From Patescibacteria group bacterium (lineage in GTDB: Bacteria > Patescibacteriota > Microgenomatia > UBA10105): 60,457 bases of DNA. The stretch spans positions 2,424-62,880 of the forward strand of contig DQGR01000086.1 in assembly GCA_003524845.1 (NCBI GenBank), read 5' to 3'. The number at the start of each line of letters is the position of its first letter. Position 1 is the stretch's first letter. The position numbers and the translations under genes are program-made. Positions 53,225 through 60,457 of this stretch are shown here, in pieces. The notes under the pieces are model-generated. The model made no database searches. It was not told where the DNA came from and was given only the letters and a program-made list of their open reading frames with translations.

Positions 53225-53908
53225 TTAAGCAAATTTTTGTAATATCAGTTTCCAGAATACCTGTGGCGCGTTAGAAATCCGTTGTCCTTTTCGTAACGAA
53301 TAGCGGGTATAAATACTTTTTATCGGAACTTCCAGATAAGCCAACTTGAGTCTTGCAAGTTCACGAATAATTTCCGAGGATACTTCCATGCGTTGTGAGT
53401 TTATTTTTATTCGCTCTATAGCACGATGACTAAAACCTCTGAGTCCCGATTGTGAATCACTCGTCCAGCGACTAAAAAGTAATAATGTGACTATATTTGA
53501 CAGAAAGTTTATTACCTGTCTTGAAAGCGGCATGCCAGATGGGTTTAAAAGTCTGCTGCCAATCACGACATCGGCATTATTGGTAATTAGTGTCCGCACT
53601 ATCTTTTTCACATCACCACCCAGATGCTGCCCATCAGCATCCATGGTAATCATGTAATCAGCGCGCGTAAGCCGAGCGTACTGAATACCAGTTGCTAAGG
53701 CAGCTCCCAAACCTCTGTTTATCAGATGGCGTACCACCACAATTTTTTTCCGGAGCGCAATTTCTGCTGTTTGGTCTGTCGAGCCATCGTCAATCAGCAC
53801 GATTCTTGTTGAAGTAATACCGGAAATTTTCCTGGGAATTGAGTCAATAACCTGACTGATGGTTTGTGCTTCGTTAAATGCAGGGATAACTACCAGCAAT
53901 TTTTTCAT
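53225..53908 (-). CDS. GT2, polyprenol-phosphate sugar synthase (DPM1)-like
   Basis: A 227-residue protein from the ATG at 53908 (MKKLLVVIPAFNEAQTISQ); the upstream TTG at 53917 adds three residues and is less likely. VLIDDGSTDQTAEIA, LINRGLGAALATGIQYA, MITMDADGQHLGGDV with the DADGQH motif, and a GLRGFSHRAIERI segment identify a DPM1-like enzyme. It lacks membrane helices, probably supplied by the DUF2304 partner. An extended -10 21 bases upstream makes it the first gene of the run down to 46310. Confidence 0.9.
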   Translation of the reverse strand: MKKLLVVIPAFNEAQTISQVIDSIPRKISGITSTRIVLIDDGSTDQTAEIALRKKIVVVRHLINRGLGAALATGIQYARLTRADYMITMDADGQHLGGDVKKIVRTLITNNADVVIGSRLLNPSGMPLSRQVINFLSNIVTLLLFSRWTSDSQSGLRGFSHRAIERIKINSQRMEVSSEIIRELARLKLAYLEVPIKSIYTRYSLRKGQRISNAPQVFWKLILQKFA

Positions 53909-53929
53909 TCGACTCAAGTTGCGGCAGTT

Positions 53930-53938
53930 ATTATAACA
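53930..53938 (-). promoter_or_regulatory. Extended -10 promoter for the GT2-DUF2304-GT4 run
   Basis: On the minus strand TGTTATAAT is an extended -10 with a perfect TATAAT. It lies 21 bases before the ATG at 53908, in the 50-base spacer behind the stop at 53959. The expected leader is about 15 bases. Confidence 0.45.
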
Positions 53939-53958
53939 TTAAACAAAACCCCTAAGAC

Positions 53959-55110
53959 TTACGCCACCCAGAGACCCCGAATAAAGTAACTGGTAAATAA
54001 AATTAACATTGACAGAAAAATCGCACTCACCGTTAAAAACCATAAATTACGTCGTAAAAAAATTCCGAGCACAAGATACAATGGAAATGCCAATAGGATA
54101 TAACGCGGCATACTCGACAGGGTACCGGTAAGTGAAGGTACCAGAACAACTAGCCAACCGAACAATAAATATGATGAACGAATCCTCTGTTTGTGGCCTA
54201 CGATCATGAGCAGAACTGCACCACAATAGGCGATAAATTCTACGGCTGCGGTAAAAAAACTATTACTAGTATATGATACGGTCAGTAAAATTTTAATATA
54301 TCTCCAGATCACTTGCGGAGGCAAGATGAATGCAGCGCTTCGCTCTGCTCCAAATGCGGGTTGCGCATGCCAAAAGTACAACCAGTCTCCAAAATTCCGT
54401 TGCAGATAGAGCGCGTAAATAACAAAACCCATAGGCATAATGTAGAGCAAGGGAGTTTTAATAAGTCCTACCATTTTTTGGGCAAGCCCATTTACCAGAT
54501 TTTTACTAAACAGTTTAACATTCATGTATTCAACACAGAGAGCCGGCAACAACAATATTCCAGTAATACGAGTTGCCGCTGCCAAGGCACCTATTAATGC
54601 ACACAACCACCAGTTACGTTTCCGGGCAAAGTAAAAGGTTAAAATAACCAGCAGTAAAAAAAATGATTCTGTATAGATAGCAGCGAAAAAAAAACTGGTC
54701 GGAAAAAGTAACAGTATGGCGATAGATCGAAATATGACCGGCGGTTTATAATCGAACATAAGTAGCTTTCTAAAAAAAACTAGTGCCAGGCTCAACGATA
54801 TAAAAGAAATTATTTGCCCGGTAATAATTAAAAACTTATCATTCAGTATCATTCCCAGAAAACGCATGAGTAATGGAAATAAGGGAAAGAACGCCTGGGT
54901 AAATTGAGCCATGTAGCCGTGCTGGGCAATGGTCAGGTAATGCACGCCGTCAAAATTTGCCCATGCCCAAACCCATTGCGGTAAGCCGCTTGGGAACATA
55001 TAAATATCGCTGTAAGGAAATTGAGGGCTAAATGGAAAGTTAATTTGAGTTAAAAAAGCAACACCGTATAAAAAAATGCGCCAGATAATAAGCATGAACA
55101 AAAACGTCAT
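53959..55110 (-). CDS. PIG-V-like membrane mannosyltransferase
   Basis: A 383-residue membrane protein with an N-terminal helix and then WAWANFDGVHYLTIAQHGYM (D54 in FDG), the first-loop signature of PIG-V, the eukaryotic GPI mannosyltransferase II and its bacterial homologues. AFFPLFPLLMRFL and RITGILLLPALCVEY are also family segments. About nine helices are seen. It would use a polyprenyl-phosphate mannose or similar donor, perhaps made by the neighbouring DPM1-like enzyme. One base separates it from the upstream gene. Confidence 0.82.
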   Translation of the reverse strand: MTFLFMLIIWRIFLYGVAFLTQINFPFSPQFPYSDIYMFPSGLPQWVWAWANFDGVHYLTIAQHGYMAQFTQAFFPLFPLLMRFLGMILNDKFLIITGQIISFISLSLALVFFRKLLMFDYKPPVIFRSIAILLLFPTSFFFAAIYTESFFLLLVILTFYFARKRNWWLCALIGALAAATRITGILLLPALCVEYMNVKLFSKNLVNGLAQKMVGLIKTPLLYIMPMGFVIYALYLQRNFGDWLYFWHAQPAFGAERSAAFILPPQVIWRYIKILLTVSYTSNSFFTAAVEFIAYCGAVLLMIVGHKQRIRSSYLLFGWLVVLVPSLTGTLSSMPRYILLAFPLYLVLGIFLRRNLWFLTVSAIFLSMLILFTSYFIRGLWVA

Positions 55111-55111
55111 A

Positions 55112-56827
55112 TCATTTTTCTTTAATTATTTGTTTCTCAAGCAGCAATTTAATTATTTCGTCCTGCCGATTCCTGTCAAAATAAAAATTATCGGCTATGT
55201 CAAAATTATGTAAATTATTGACTGTTATAATGTACTTTTCTCCTTCTCGATTTAGGTCAGAAATTCGAAAATAATTCTCACGTAATATTTTTACAATTGT
55301 GCCGTTGAATTCTTCCGGGGTTACGCCAAAGATCGCATAATATTCTTTGAAGACAATCACTTTTGGCCTATTTTTCTCCAAATCATGTGCAATTTCTGAG
55401 GTTATTAAAGGAGAACGTGAACTTGCCGGTAAAAACCAATTATACTTTGAGGGTTGTTTGCCATTAATGTACAGCAATTCCTGAAGCTCAAATGGACCAA
55501 TCCAAAAATACTCGTCCCGAGACACCAGCTCATTGATTATTGGCGCGGCAACCGGTCGGTCATAAATCCCCGGAGCATTCCCCATAAACTTATCATAGGC
55601 TTTTTCCGTAAAGGATCGGGTGATAAACAATCCGGTAAAAAAGCTGTAAATACCAATAAAGATCAGGGCAAACTGATACAGTAGTTTTATATTTCCTGGC
55701 TCATTTTTACCTAATCTGAAGTACAGTTCTTTGAGTAAAAAAACTAAATTAAAAAGACTGATCGCAAAATAGACGGTTGAGTGGAAATCAGTTTCTGCAG
55801 CATTGAGTGGCTCTGATCTGGCATTCAAAAATACTATAAATCCGTACAGAATTGCGGCAAGCGAATATTTTTTTTGGATCAGCAAGAAACCGATTAGCCC
55901 TACATTACCTAATAGAAATGTAATGGTAACGGGATAAGAAAAATTAAAGTTGCCGGCCTGAACCAGTAGAGAATGAAATTGAACTGAATTATTATAAAAA
56001 ATAGATAACGCATAGCGAGCAGGGCTTTTGGAAACTTCACCCGCAACTTTGGGAAAATTATATATGTAGTAATCACGGTTATAGACAATTGCTTGCTCAT
56101 AAAATTCCTGAAGACTGCCGCTGAGTAACAAATAGCCGGTGAATAATAAATAGGGAGCAATAATAATTATGCATATTTGCAGCAGTTGTCTAATGGATCG
56201 GGGTTCTTTCAGAAAGTAATACAAAATATACATCCATAAAATGGCAACCACAAACACAAAGGTAAAAGACGTCAGCAAAGCTAAGGCGGTAGTAAGTGAA
56301 ACAATCACTATGTCAGCAATTGTTAACCGATAGTTGTGTATGGATTTTAAAAAAATGAGTGCATAAGCGGGAATTAACAAATACGTCACAATAGTTTCTG
56401 ACAAAATCATGTGCGCCCACGAATAAGTTGAAAATAACCCAAATAATAAAATGAAGGCGAGATAAAAATTTAAAGATACCCGGGGAAATTTTTTCTTAAG
56501 CAGCCAGAAGACGGCTATTTGAGCTGCAAATAATAACAGTGCCCACACCATGCGAAAATAAACAAAAGACTGACCGGTAAAAAAAGTAATCGTCGAAGCT
56601 AAGAAATACGCTCCCGGGTTATGATGCGAAAAAAAACCGGTGTAAGGTAATATACCGCGATTTATGTACCAACCGCCAACTATATTATCAAACTCATCTG
56701 GAAAATTTGTATGCCAAGTATTAATCCAGTACGCACAAAATGCCAGAGCGAAAAACAGGAAGAGTTTTCGTCTGGAAAAGAGTAACTGGAACAGAGTAAT
56801 TGAAAAATGTCGCAGTTGTATTTTCAT
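55112..56827 (-). CDS. GT-C-like membrane glycosyltransferase
   Basis: A 571-residue membrane protein. After the first helix it has WHTNFPDEFDNIVGG (PDEFD at 43-47) and, further in the loop, FFSHHNPGAYFL. About ten helices follow and a C-terminal soluble domain of around 170 residues. The combined PDE and HHNPG loop motif resembles the protein at 27521 and other GT39-type enzymes. It forms an ATGA overlap with the GT4 gene upstream. Donor and acceptor are unknown. Confidence 0.75.
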   Translation of the reverse strand: MKIQLRHFSITLFQLLFSRRKLFLFFALAFCAYWINTWHTNFPDEFDNIVGGWYINRGILPYTGFFSHHNPGAYFLASTITFFTGQSFVYFRMVWALLLFAAQIAVFWLLKKKFPRVSLNFYLAFILLFGLFSTYSWAHMILSETIVTYLLIPAYALIFLKSIHNYRLTIADIVIVSLTTALALLTSFTFVFVVAILWMYILYYFLKEPRSIRQLLQICIIIIAPYLLFTGYLLLSGSLQEFYEQAIVYNRDYYIYNFPKVAGEVSKSPARYALSIFYNNSVQFHSLLVQAGNFNFSYPVTITFLLGNVGLIGFLLIQKKYSLAAILYGFIVFLNARSEPLNAAETDFHSTVYFAISLFNLVFLLKELYFRLGKNEPGNIKLLYQFALIFIGIYSFFTGLFITRSFTEKAYDKFMGNAPGIYDRPVAAPIINELVSRDEYFWIGPFELQELLYINGKQPSKYNWFLPASSRSPLITSEIAHDLEKNRPKVIVFKEYYAIFGVTPEEFNGTIVKILRENYFRISDLNREGEKYIITVNNLHNFDIADNFYFDRNRQDEIIKLLLEKQIIKEK

Positions 56828-57876
56828 ATGTTTCCTAAAACGTGATGGTACACGGCAATGGTTTCACTGGCGGTTTTTTCCCATGAGAAAATACGGGCTT
56901 GCTTTAATCCTTTGACAACTAGCTTTTGTCTTATCTTTACTGAAGAAAATTCTCTAATCGCTGCCGCCATATCTTCAGTACTTTCCGGATTAACTATAAA
57001 CGCTGCGTTTCCGGTTATTTCTTTTAAACTGCCGCGATTGGAAGTAATTACCGGACAGCCTGCAGCATATGCTTCAACTACTGGCAATCCAAATCCTTCA
57101 TAAAGAGAGGGGTAAATCAAAAAGCTGGCTAATTTATAGAGTGCAGTCAACTCCGATGCATCAATATTTTTTAGGACCATTAAATTTGTAAATCCCTGTG
57201 CTGCCTGTTGCGCTTCATGTAAACTCTGTTCCCATGGATGATATGAGTTTTTGGGAATAGTCGAGTACGATTGGCTGACTACAACTAATGGTAGCGTTAC
57301 TTTCTTCATGGTAGCAATAATTCGCGGCAAATTTTTGTTCCAGTTGACATCACCCACAAATAGGCCAAACTTTTCGGGCAGCCCAAACTGCTGACGAATT
57401 TGATTACGCCGGGAAGTAGTAACCGGCGCAGAAAAATTTTGGGCCGCTGCAAGATACACCACCGCAATTTTTGACTTCTTTATGTACATGAATTCTTCAA
57501 TGTCGGCGCGCGAACTCTCTGAGTCAGTTATAACTGCGGAAACATGTTGTGCAAGTGTCCTTTGCATTAACCAGATAATAGTTCCTTTTATTCCCACTGG
57601 AAACTCGTTTGGAAAACGCAAAGGAATCAAGTCATGAATGGTGAGTACGGTTTTTTTTCGTCTAAACCAGGGTAAGGTAAGAAAAAACGGATCAAAATAG
57701 GGAAAATGGTAGATATCGACATCTTCCGGAAGCCGGTTGGCAATTGCTGAAACTACAGTAATTCCTTGCAGTTTTAGCGCTTTTCCAAGTTCCCGTGCAT
57801 AGGTTCCGGTCCCTCGTGGTAAATGTCCAGATAATACCGGCTTAACTAGTGCGACGCGTAATTTTGTTTCGTACAT
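56824..57876 (-). CDS. GT4 glycosyltransferase
   Basis: A 350-residue protein from the ATG at 57876 (MYETKLRVALVKPVLSGHLP); a start at 57945 would add 23 residues inside the upstream gene. It shows PRGTGTYARELGKAL, the HFPYFDPFF and TIHDLIPLRFP segments of GT4 mannosyltransferases, FVGDVNWNKNLPRI, and SLYEGFGLPVVEAYAAGCPV with E-x7-E. It resembles WbdA/MtfB-type enzymes with GDP-mannose as donor, but this is a loose assignment. Overlaps the upstream gene by 35 bases. Confidence 0.87.
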   Translation of the reverse strand: MYETKLRVALVKPVLSGHLPRGTGTYARELGKALKLQGITVVSAIANRLPEDVDIYHFPYFDPFFLTLPWFRRKKTVLTIHDLIPLRFPNEFPVGIKGTIIWLMQRTLAQHVSAVITDSESSRADIEEFMYIKKSKIAVVYLAAAQNFSAPVTTSRRNQIRQQFGLPEKFGLFVGDVNWNKNLPRIIATMKKVTLPLVVVSQSYSTIPKNSYHPWEQSLHEAQQAAQGFTNLMVLKNIDASELTALYKLASFLIYPSLYEGFGLPVVEAYAAGCPVITSNRGSLKEITGNAAFIVNPESTEDMAAAIREFSSVKIRQKLVVKGLKQARIFSWEKTASETIAVYHHVLGNI

Positions 57877-58612
57877 ATTTAAGATATCCGATCGGATATC
57901 GCAAAGCCGAATAGAAACTAAATACAAAACCTTGCCATGAATCAAGAAACCCTAGGTGACGAAAAAAGGTCAGTAAAAACCAATAAATCGGTTGCACAAC
58001 CACGTATTCAATCGCGGTAATCGGCGAAAAACTTTTGGAATTTTCCGCGAGCTGGCGGGCGAGTAAATCCGTATATCTTTGGTGTTTCATCCAATATTTC
58101 GCAAACGTCGTATCGCTCATATGAATAAGCGGATGGACCAGATATCCGCTCTGTCCTGCAACTACCGCCTGCTCATGAACGTCTTTTTGAGGTAATCTGC
58201 CCTTGCCGCGCCGATATAAACGCAACGTATAATCGGGATAAACTCCACCTTTCACCAGAAATCGGCCTAAAAAATAATTCTTGCGGGGAATCCAAAATCC
58301 ATTTAGTTCATTTTGTTGCAAGGCCGCATTAATTTCTGCTTGAAGTTCCGGAGTCACCCGTTCATCTGCATCCAGTTGTAGAATCCAATCTCCCTGGGCC
58401 GCATCAATTGCTTTTTGTTTATTAATGTGAAAAAGCGGTAGATTGTCGGTAACAAGTACACGAGCGCCGAACTGTTTGGCTATTTCAACAGTTTTATCCG
58501 TTGAAGATCCATCAACCATCACGATTTCATCACACCAACCTTTAACACTCTTTAAACATTCGGGCAGGTGCTGTTCCTCGTTATGTACTGCAAGCACTAT
58601 TGAAAGTCTCAT
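57842..58612 (-). CDS. GT2 glycosyltransferase (WaaE/KdtX-like)
   Basis: A 256-residue GT-A protein: LSIVLAVHNEEQHLPECL, CDEIVMVDGSSTDKTVEIA, the metal motif WILQLDADERVTPELQ (DADE), the segment GFWIPRKNYFLGRFLVKGG, and YPDYTLRLYRRGKGR, all typical of the WaaE/lipooligosaccharide beta-glucosyltransferase group. A weakly hydrophobic C-terminal part may bind the membrane. It begins in ATGA overlap with the upstream membrane-protein gene. Confidence 0.88.
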   Translation of the reverse strand: MRLSIVLAVHNEEQHLPECLKSVKGWCDEIVMVDGSSTDKTVEIAKQFGARVLVTDNLPLFHINKQKAIDAAQGDWILQLDADERVTPELQAEINAALQQNELNGFWIPRKNYFLGRFLVKGGVYPDYTLRLYRRGKGRLPQKDVHEQAVVAGQSGYLVHPLIHMSDTTFAKYWMKHQRYTDLLARQLAENSKSFSPITAIEYVVVQPIYWFLLTFFRHLGFLDSWQGFVFSFYSALRYPIGYLKYVRNKITRRTS

Positions 58613-60279
58613 AACTGTAATTTATATTTTCTAAATTTTGGTACACCGAAGTAAATTCCAAATGCTATGATAATGCCGGTTGCGGTAATCAGAGTAGCCG
58701 TTTTTCCAAGAACGGTATCCTGAAAAACTACCCGTACCGTGTGAATTCCGGCAGGAGCGGCAAAGTTAATATATCCATTATCCTTATACGAAAAAACTGT
58801 TCGCTGATTATCTACTCGCAATGAAATTCCTGGAAAATAAACTACGCGAACTTGAATTTGCTCTTTGCTTTCGGCCTGGTAATTAAATTCTACCCTACTT
58901 GAAGTCTCGCGCAAATGAGTAATTTTGGTGCTTTCCGCGGTTTTTACCGGAATTCTATTTTCCTGGGTCACCTCGCTTAAATTGGCCCATTTTGGCAGAT
59001 ATTCATCAAACGTGTTAGTAGTGCGCTCTGACGCAACATAGAGGGAAACCGGAATGTCCGTATACTGATTTACGTTTAAATGATTACGGTTGGCATAGAT
59101 GGCTAAAAAAATCAAAGAAATAGTAAGTACGTATCTAATTTTATTATGTGTGAATGACACCACAAACCCAGCGAGGGCCGCACTCAGTAAAGTTAACGGT
59201 GAGAGAAAACGCCAGGGAAAATCTATAGGAAATTGCTTTAATAATTGCCAGATAGGTTTAGATTCTTTCTGCGTTAAAAAAAGTGCAAACAAAAATGCAC
59301 CAAATAACACGAAAGCGTATTTAAACTGCTTTTTTGTTTTAAATGTATTTAATTTGCGGATTGAATAATAAATAAGCAGTAAAGTACCGAAACCTGCTGC
59401 AACCCACTGGGTGATTCCTAATTGTAGCGCCATTTCTCCCGGACCGGTTCTCGAGGCCGCGTAGCCCCAAGGCGAATACAGCAATTCTTTGAAGGATGGA
59501 AATTGCTGAAGGAAAGCCATTTCCTGAACTGAGGAAAATCTGGTCAAGTTTTGGAAGGCAACCGCCGGAACCAGGTAGTAGGCGCTTAACAATATAGCGA
59601 TGACTCCCATACAAAGAGATTGCAGTAGAAATCGTTTTTTTTGAACAGTTGTAAAAAACAGAGCTAAGGTATAAAGAACTGCCGGAATAAATAAGAGATA
59701 CATGATCATCACATGTGATAACAGTAATCCGGTAATGCCCAAACTTCCAATTATTAACGCCTTTTTATCAAGAGAAAAAGCAATCCGATGTAACCCGTAA
59801 AAAAACAACGGCAGAAATATAAAACTAGTTGCTTCTCCAAGTGATGCCCGCACAAAAATATTTGAGAATCGGTATGGCGCCCAAAGATATAAAAATGCTG
59901 CCACGAACGCAGCTAGATCATTTTTCCAAAGTTCCCGTTGCCATAGATACATCGTCAATCCCGAAACTACAAATCCCAGAAAAAATACAAACTTGATCGC
60001 GTCAAATAGAGACACTCCCGCAATAACTAAAGGCTCTGCAATTATCCAGGGTAAATGATAATTAAAGGTAAACAGCGGATAGCCGTTACCATACAGTAAT
60101 TCAAAACTGTAACGCGGTGGAATTTGTCCATCTTTAAATGCCCGATCCCAATGATACAGTCGTGCCACCTGATGCCAACCATCGTGGCTCGTATAGAAGC
60201 CGGTATGAAACAATGACTTCATCGCCACGACTGAACTTAAAATCAAAATTCCGAGTAGAAACTTACTTTGCGTGTGCAT
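58609..60279 (-). CDS. PTPS-related/YfhO-like multi-membrane protein (GT-C-type)
   Basis: A 556-residue membrane protein from the ATG at 60279 (MHTQSKFLLGILIL); an upstream TTG at 60303 is less likely. Following the first helix, YTSHDGWHQVARLYHW (HDG at 32-34) and GNGYPLFTFNYHLPWI are the pattern of the 6-pyruvoyl-tetrahydropterin-synthase-related membrane domain, which despite its name is found in predicted GT-C proteins. About eleven helices, then a soluble beta-rich domain and a last helix near the end. It overlaps the partial GT2 gene by 17 bases. Confidence 0.75.
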   Translation of the reverse strand: MHTQSKFLLGILILSSVVAMKSLFHTGFYTSHDGWHQVARLYHWDRAFKDGQIPPRYSFELLYGNGYPLFTFNYHLPWIIAEPLVIAGVSLFDAIKFVFFLGFVVSGLTMYLWQRELWKNDLAAFVAAFLYLWAPYRFSNIFVRASLGEATSFIFLPLFFYGLHRIAFSLDKKALIIGSLGITGLLLSHVMIMYLLFIPAVLYTLALFFTTVQKKRFLLQSLCMGVIAILLSAYYLVPAVAFQNLTRFSSVQEMAFLQQFPSFKELLYSPWGYAASRTGPGEMALQLGITQWVAAGFGTLLLIYYSIRKLNTFKTKKQFKYAFVLFGAFLFALFLTQKESKPIWQLLKQFPIDFPWRFLSPLTLLSAALAGFVVSFTHNKIRYVLTISLIFLAIYANRNHLNVNQYTDIPVSLYVASERTTNTFDEYLPKWANLSEVTQENRIPVKTAESTKITHLRETSSRVEFNYQAESKEQIQVRVVYFPGISLRVDNQRTVFSYKDNGYINFAAPAGIHTVRVVFQDTVLGKTATLITATGIIIAFGIYFGVPKFRKYKLQL

Positions 60280-60457
60280 AGCGTGAAGTAAACAGCGGAT
60301 CAACGGTCAATCCGGTCTTATGCAACAAGAAACGCAATAATAAAAAAAGTGTCTGCAGCAGAAATTTACTGCCTTTCACAAACTGAATTGACGATGCCTC
60401 TGAAAAATAACGGACCGGAATGTCTATTTGGCTGATTTTAAATCCGCGGGCATAGGC
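60263..60457 (-). CDS. C-terminus of a GT2 (DPM1-like) glycosyltransferase, cut by window edge
   Basis: The last 64 codons of a gene that starts outside the window, ending in TAA at 60263. The residues ARGFKISQIDIPVRYFSEAS, then SIQFVKGSKFLL and QTLFLLLRFLLHKTG are the standard end of DPM1-like GT2 proteins, where a strand with IPVRY is followed by a serine-rich turn and a hydrophobic helix. It overlaps the start of the membrane-protein gene, so they are co-translated. Confidence 0.75.
   Translation of the reverse strand, partial: AYARGFKISQIDIPVRYFSEASSIQFVKGSKFLLQTLFLLLRFLLHKTGLTVDPLFTSRYAHAK

Noticed and set aside
1..60457. tRNA, rRNA, CRISPR, insertion sequence or phage genes
   Set aside because: Almost all sequence is taken by glycan genes; no repeat array, transposase or integrase motif, or cloverleaf was seen in the short spacers.

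Overview
The window is an almost gap-free block of surface-glycan genes: 56 protein genes (two cut by the window edges) and one gene remnant, with no rRNA, tRNA, CRISPR array or insertion sequence that I can see. No stretch over 300 bases lacks a gene; the longest spacer is 167 bases (18041-18207). The DNA is AT-rich. TGA is used as a normal stop, so the code is standard. Most genes in a run overlap by 1-35 bases (ATGA, GTGA and TAATG junctions are common), clear Shine-Dalgarno sites are rare, and several first genes of transcription units have a -10 box only 7-9 bases before the start codon. This style, together with the very large set of GT-C, GT2 and GT4 enzymes, suggests a Candidate Phyla Radiation bacterium, perhaps of the Microgenomates group. 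That assignment is inference; no marker gene is present.

Layout. (a) 1-6389, minus strand: a cut GT2 enzyme, three multi-membrane GT-C-type proteins, a methyltransferase and a dolichyl-phosphate-mannose-synthase-like GT2. (b) 6453-16152: a plus-strand DegT/DnrJ sugar aminotransferase, then a minus-strand run with two SDR enzymes, a LysA-like PLP decarboxylase with an altered active-site motif, a methyltransferase, an ArnC/GtrB-like polyprenyl-phosphate GT2, a transketolase split into two genes, and a membrane protein. (c) 16251-21024, plus strand: a UDP-glucuronate-epimerase-like SDR, a 23-codon remnant of a DegT aminotransferase, an FkbM methyltransferase that looks inserted, a GNAT enzyme, a DPM1-like GT2 and a GT-C protein. 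(d) 21032-27458: GT4 enzymes, membrane proteins, a 607-residue GT-B-like protein and PseB. (e) 27521-46345, mostly plus strand: the core sugar-synthesis region. It holds a zinc-binding C-methyltransferase, a GT2-methyltransferase fusion, a Gfo/Idh oxidoreductase, an SpsF-like cytidylyltransferase, a class III aminotransferase, HisH-, HisF- and WbpG/PseA-like proteins, a GDP-mannose-3,5-epimerase-like SDR, PseI/NeuB, a formyltransferase-GNAT fusion, PseC (minus strand), a CgeB-like glycosyltransferase and a Wzx flippase. (f) 46310-60457, minus strand: six GT4/GT2 enzymes in series, a DUF2304/GT2 pair, a PIG-V-like protein, two more GT-C or PTPS-related membrane proteins and further GT4 and GT2 enzymes.

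How it fits together. PseB, PseC, the GNAT half of the fusion, PseI and the SpsF-like enzyme outline synthesis of a CMP-activated pseudaminic-type nonulosonic acid. HisH, HisF-like and WbpG/PseA-like proteins form the known ammonia-relay system that turns an acetamido group into an acetamidino group. The oxidoreductase/aminotransferase pair and the formyltransferase domain suggest further amine chemistry not in the textbook pathway, and no PseG hydrolase is visible. DPM1/ArnC-like GT2 proteins would make polyprenyl-phosphate sugars for the ten or so GT-C proteins, GT4/GT2 enzymes would assemble the chain, and Wzx would flip it. The most unusual points are the formyltransferase-GNAT fusion, the extra amination/amidination module, the LysA-like enzyme lacking its catalytic Cys motif, and the split transketolase inside a glycan locus.
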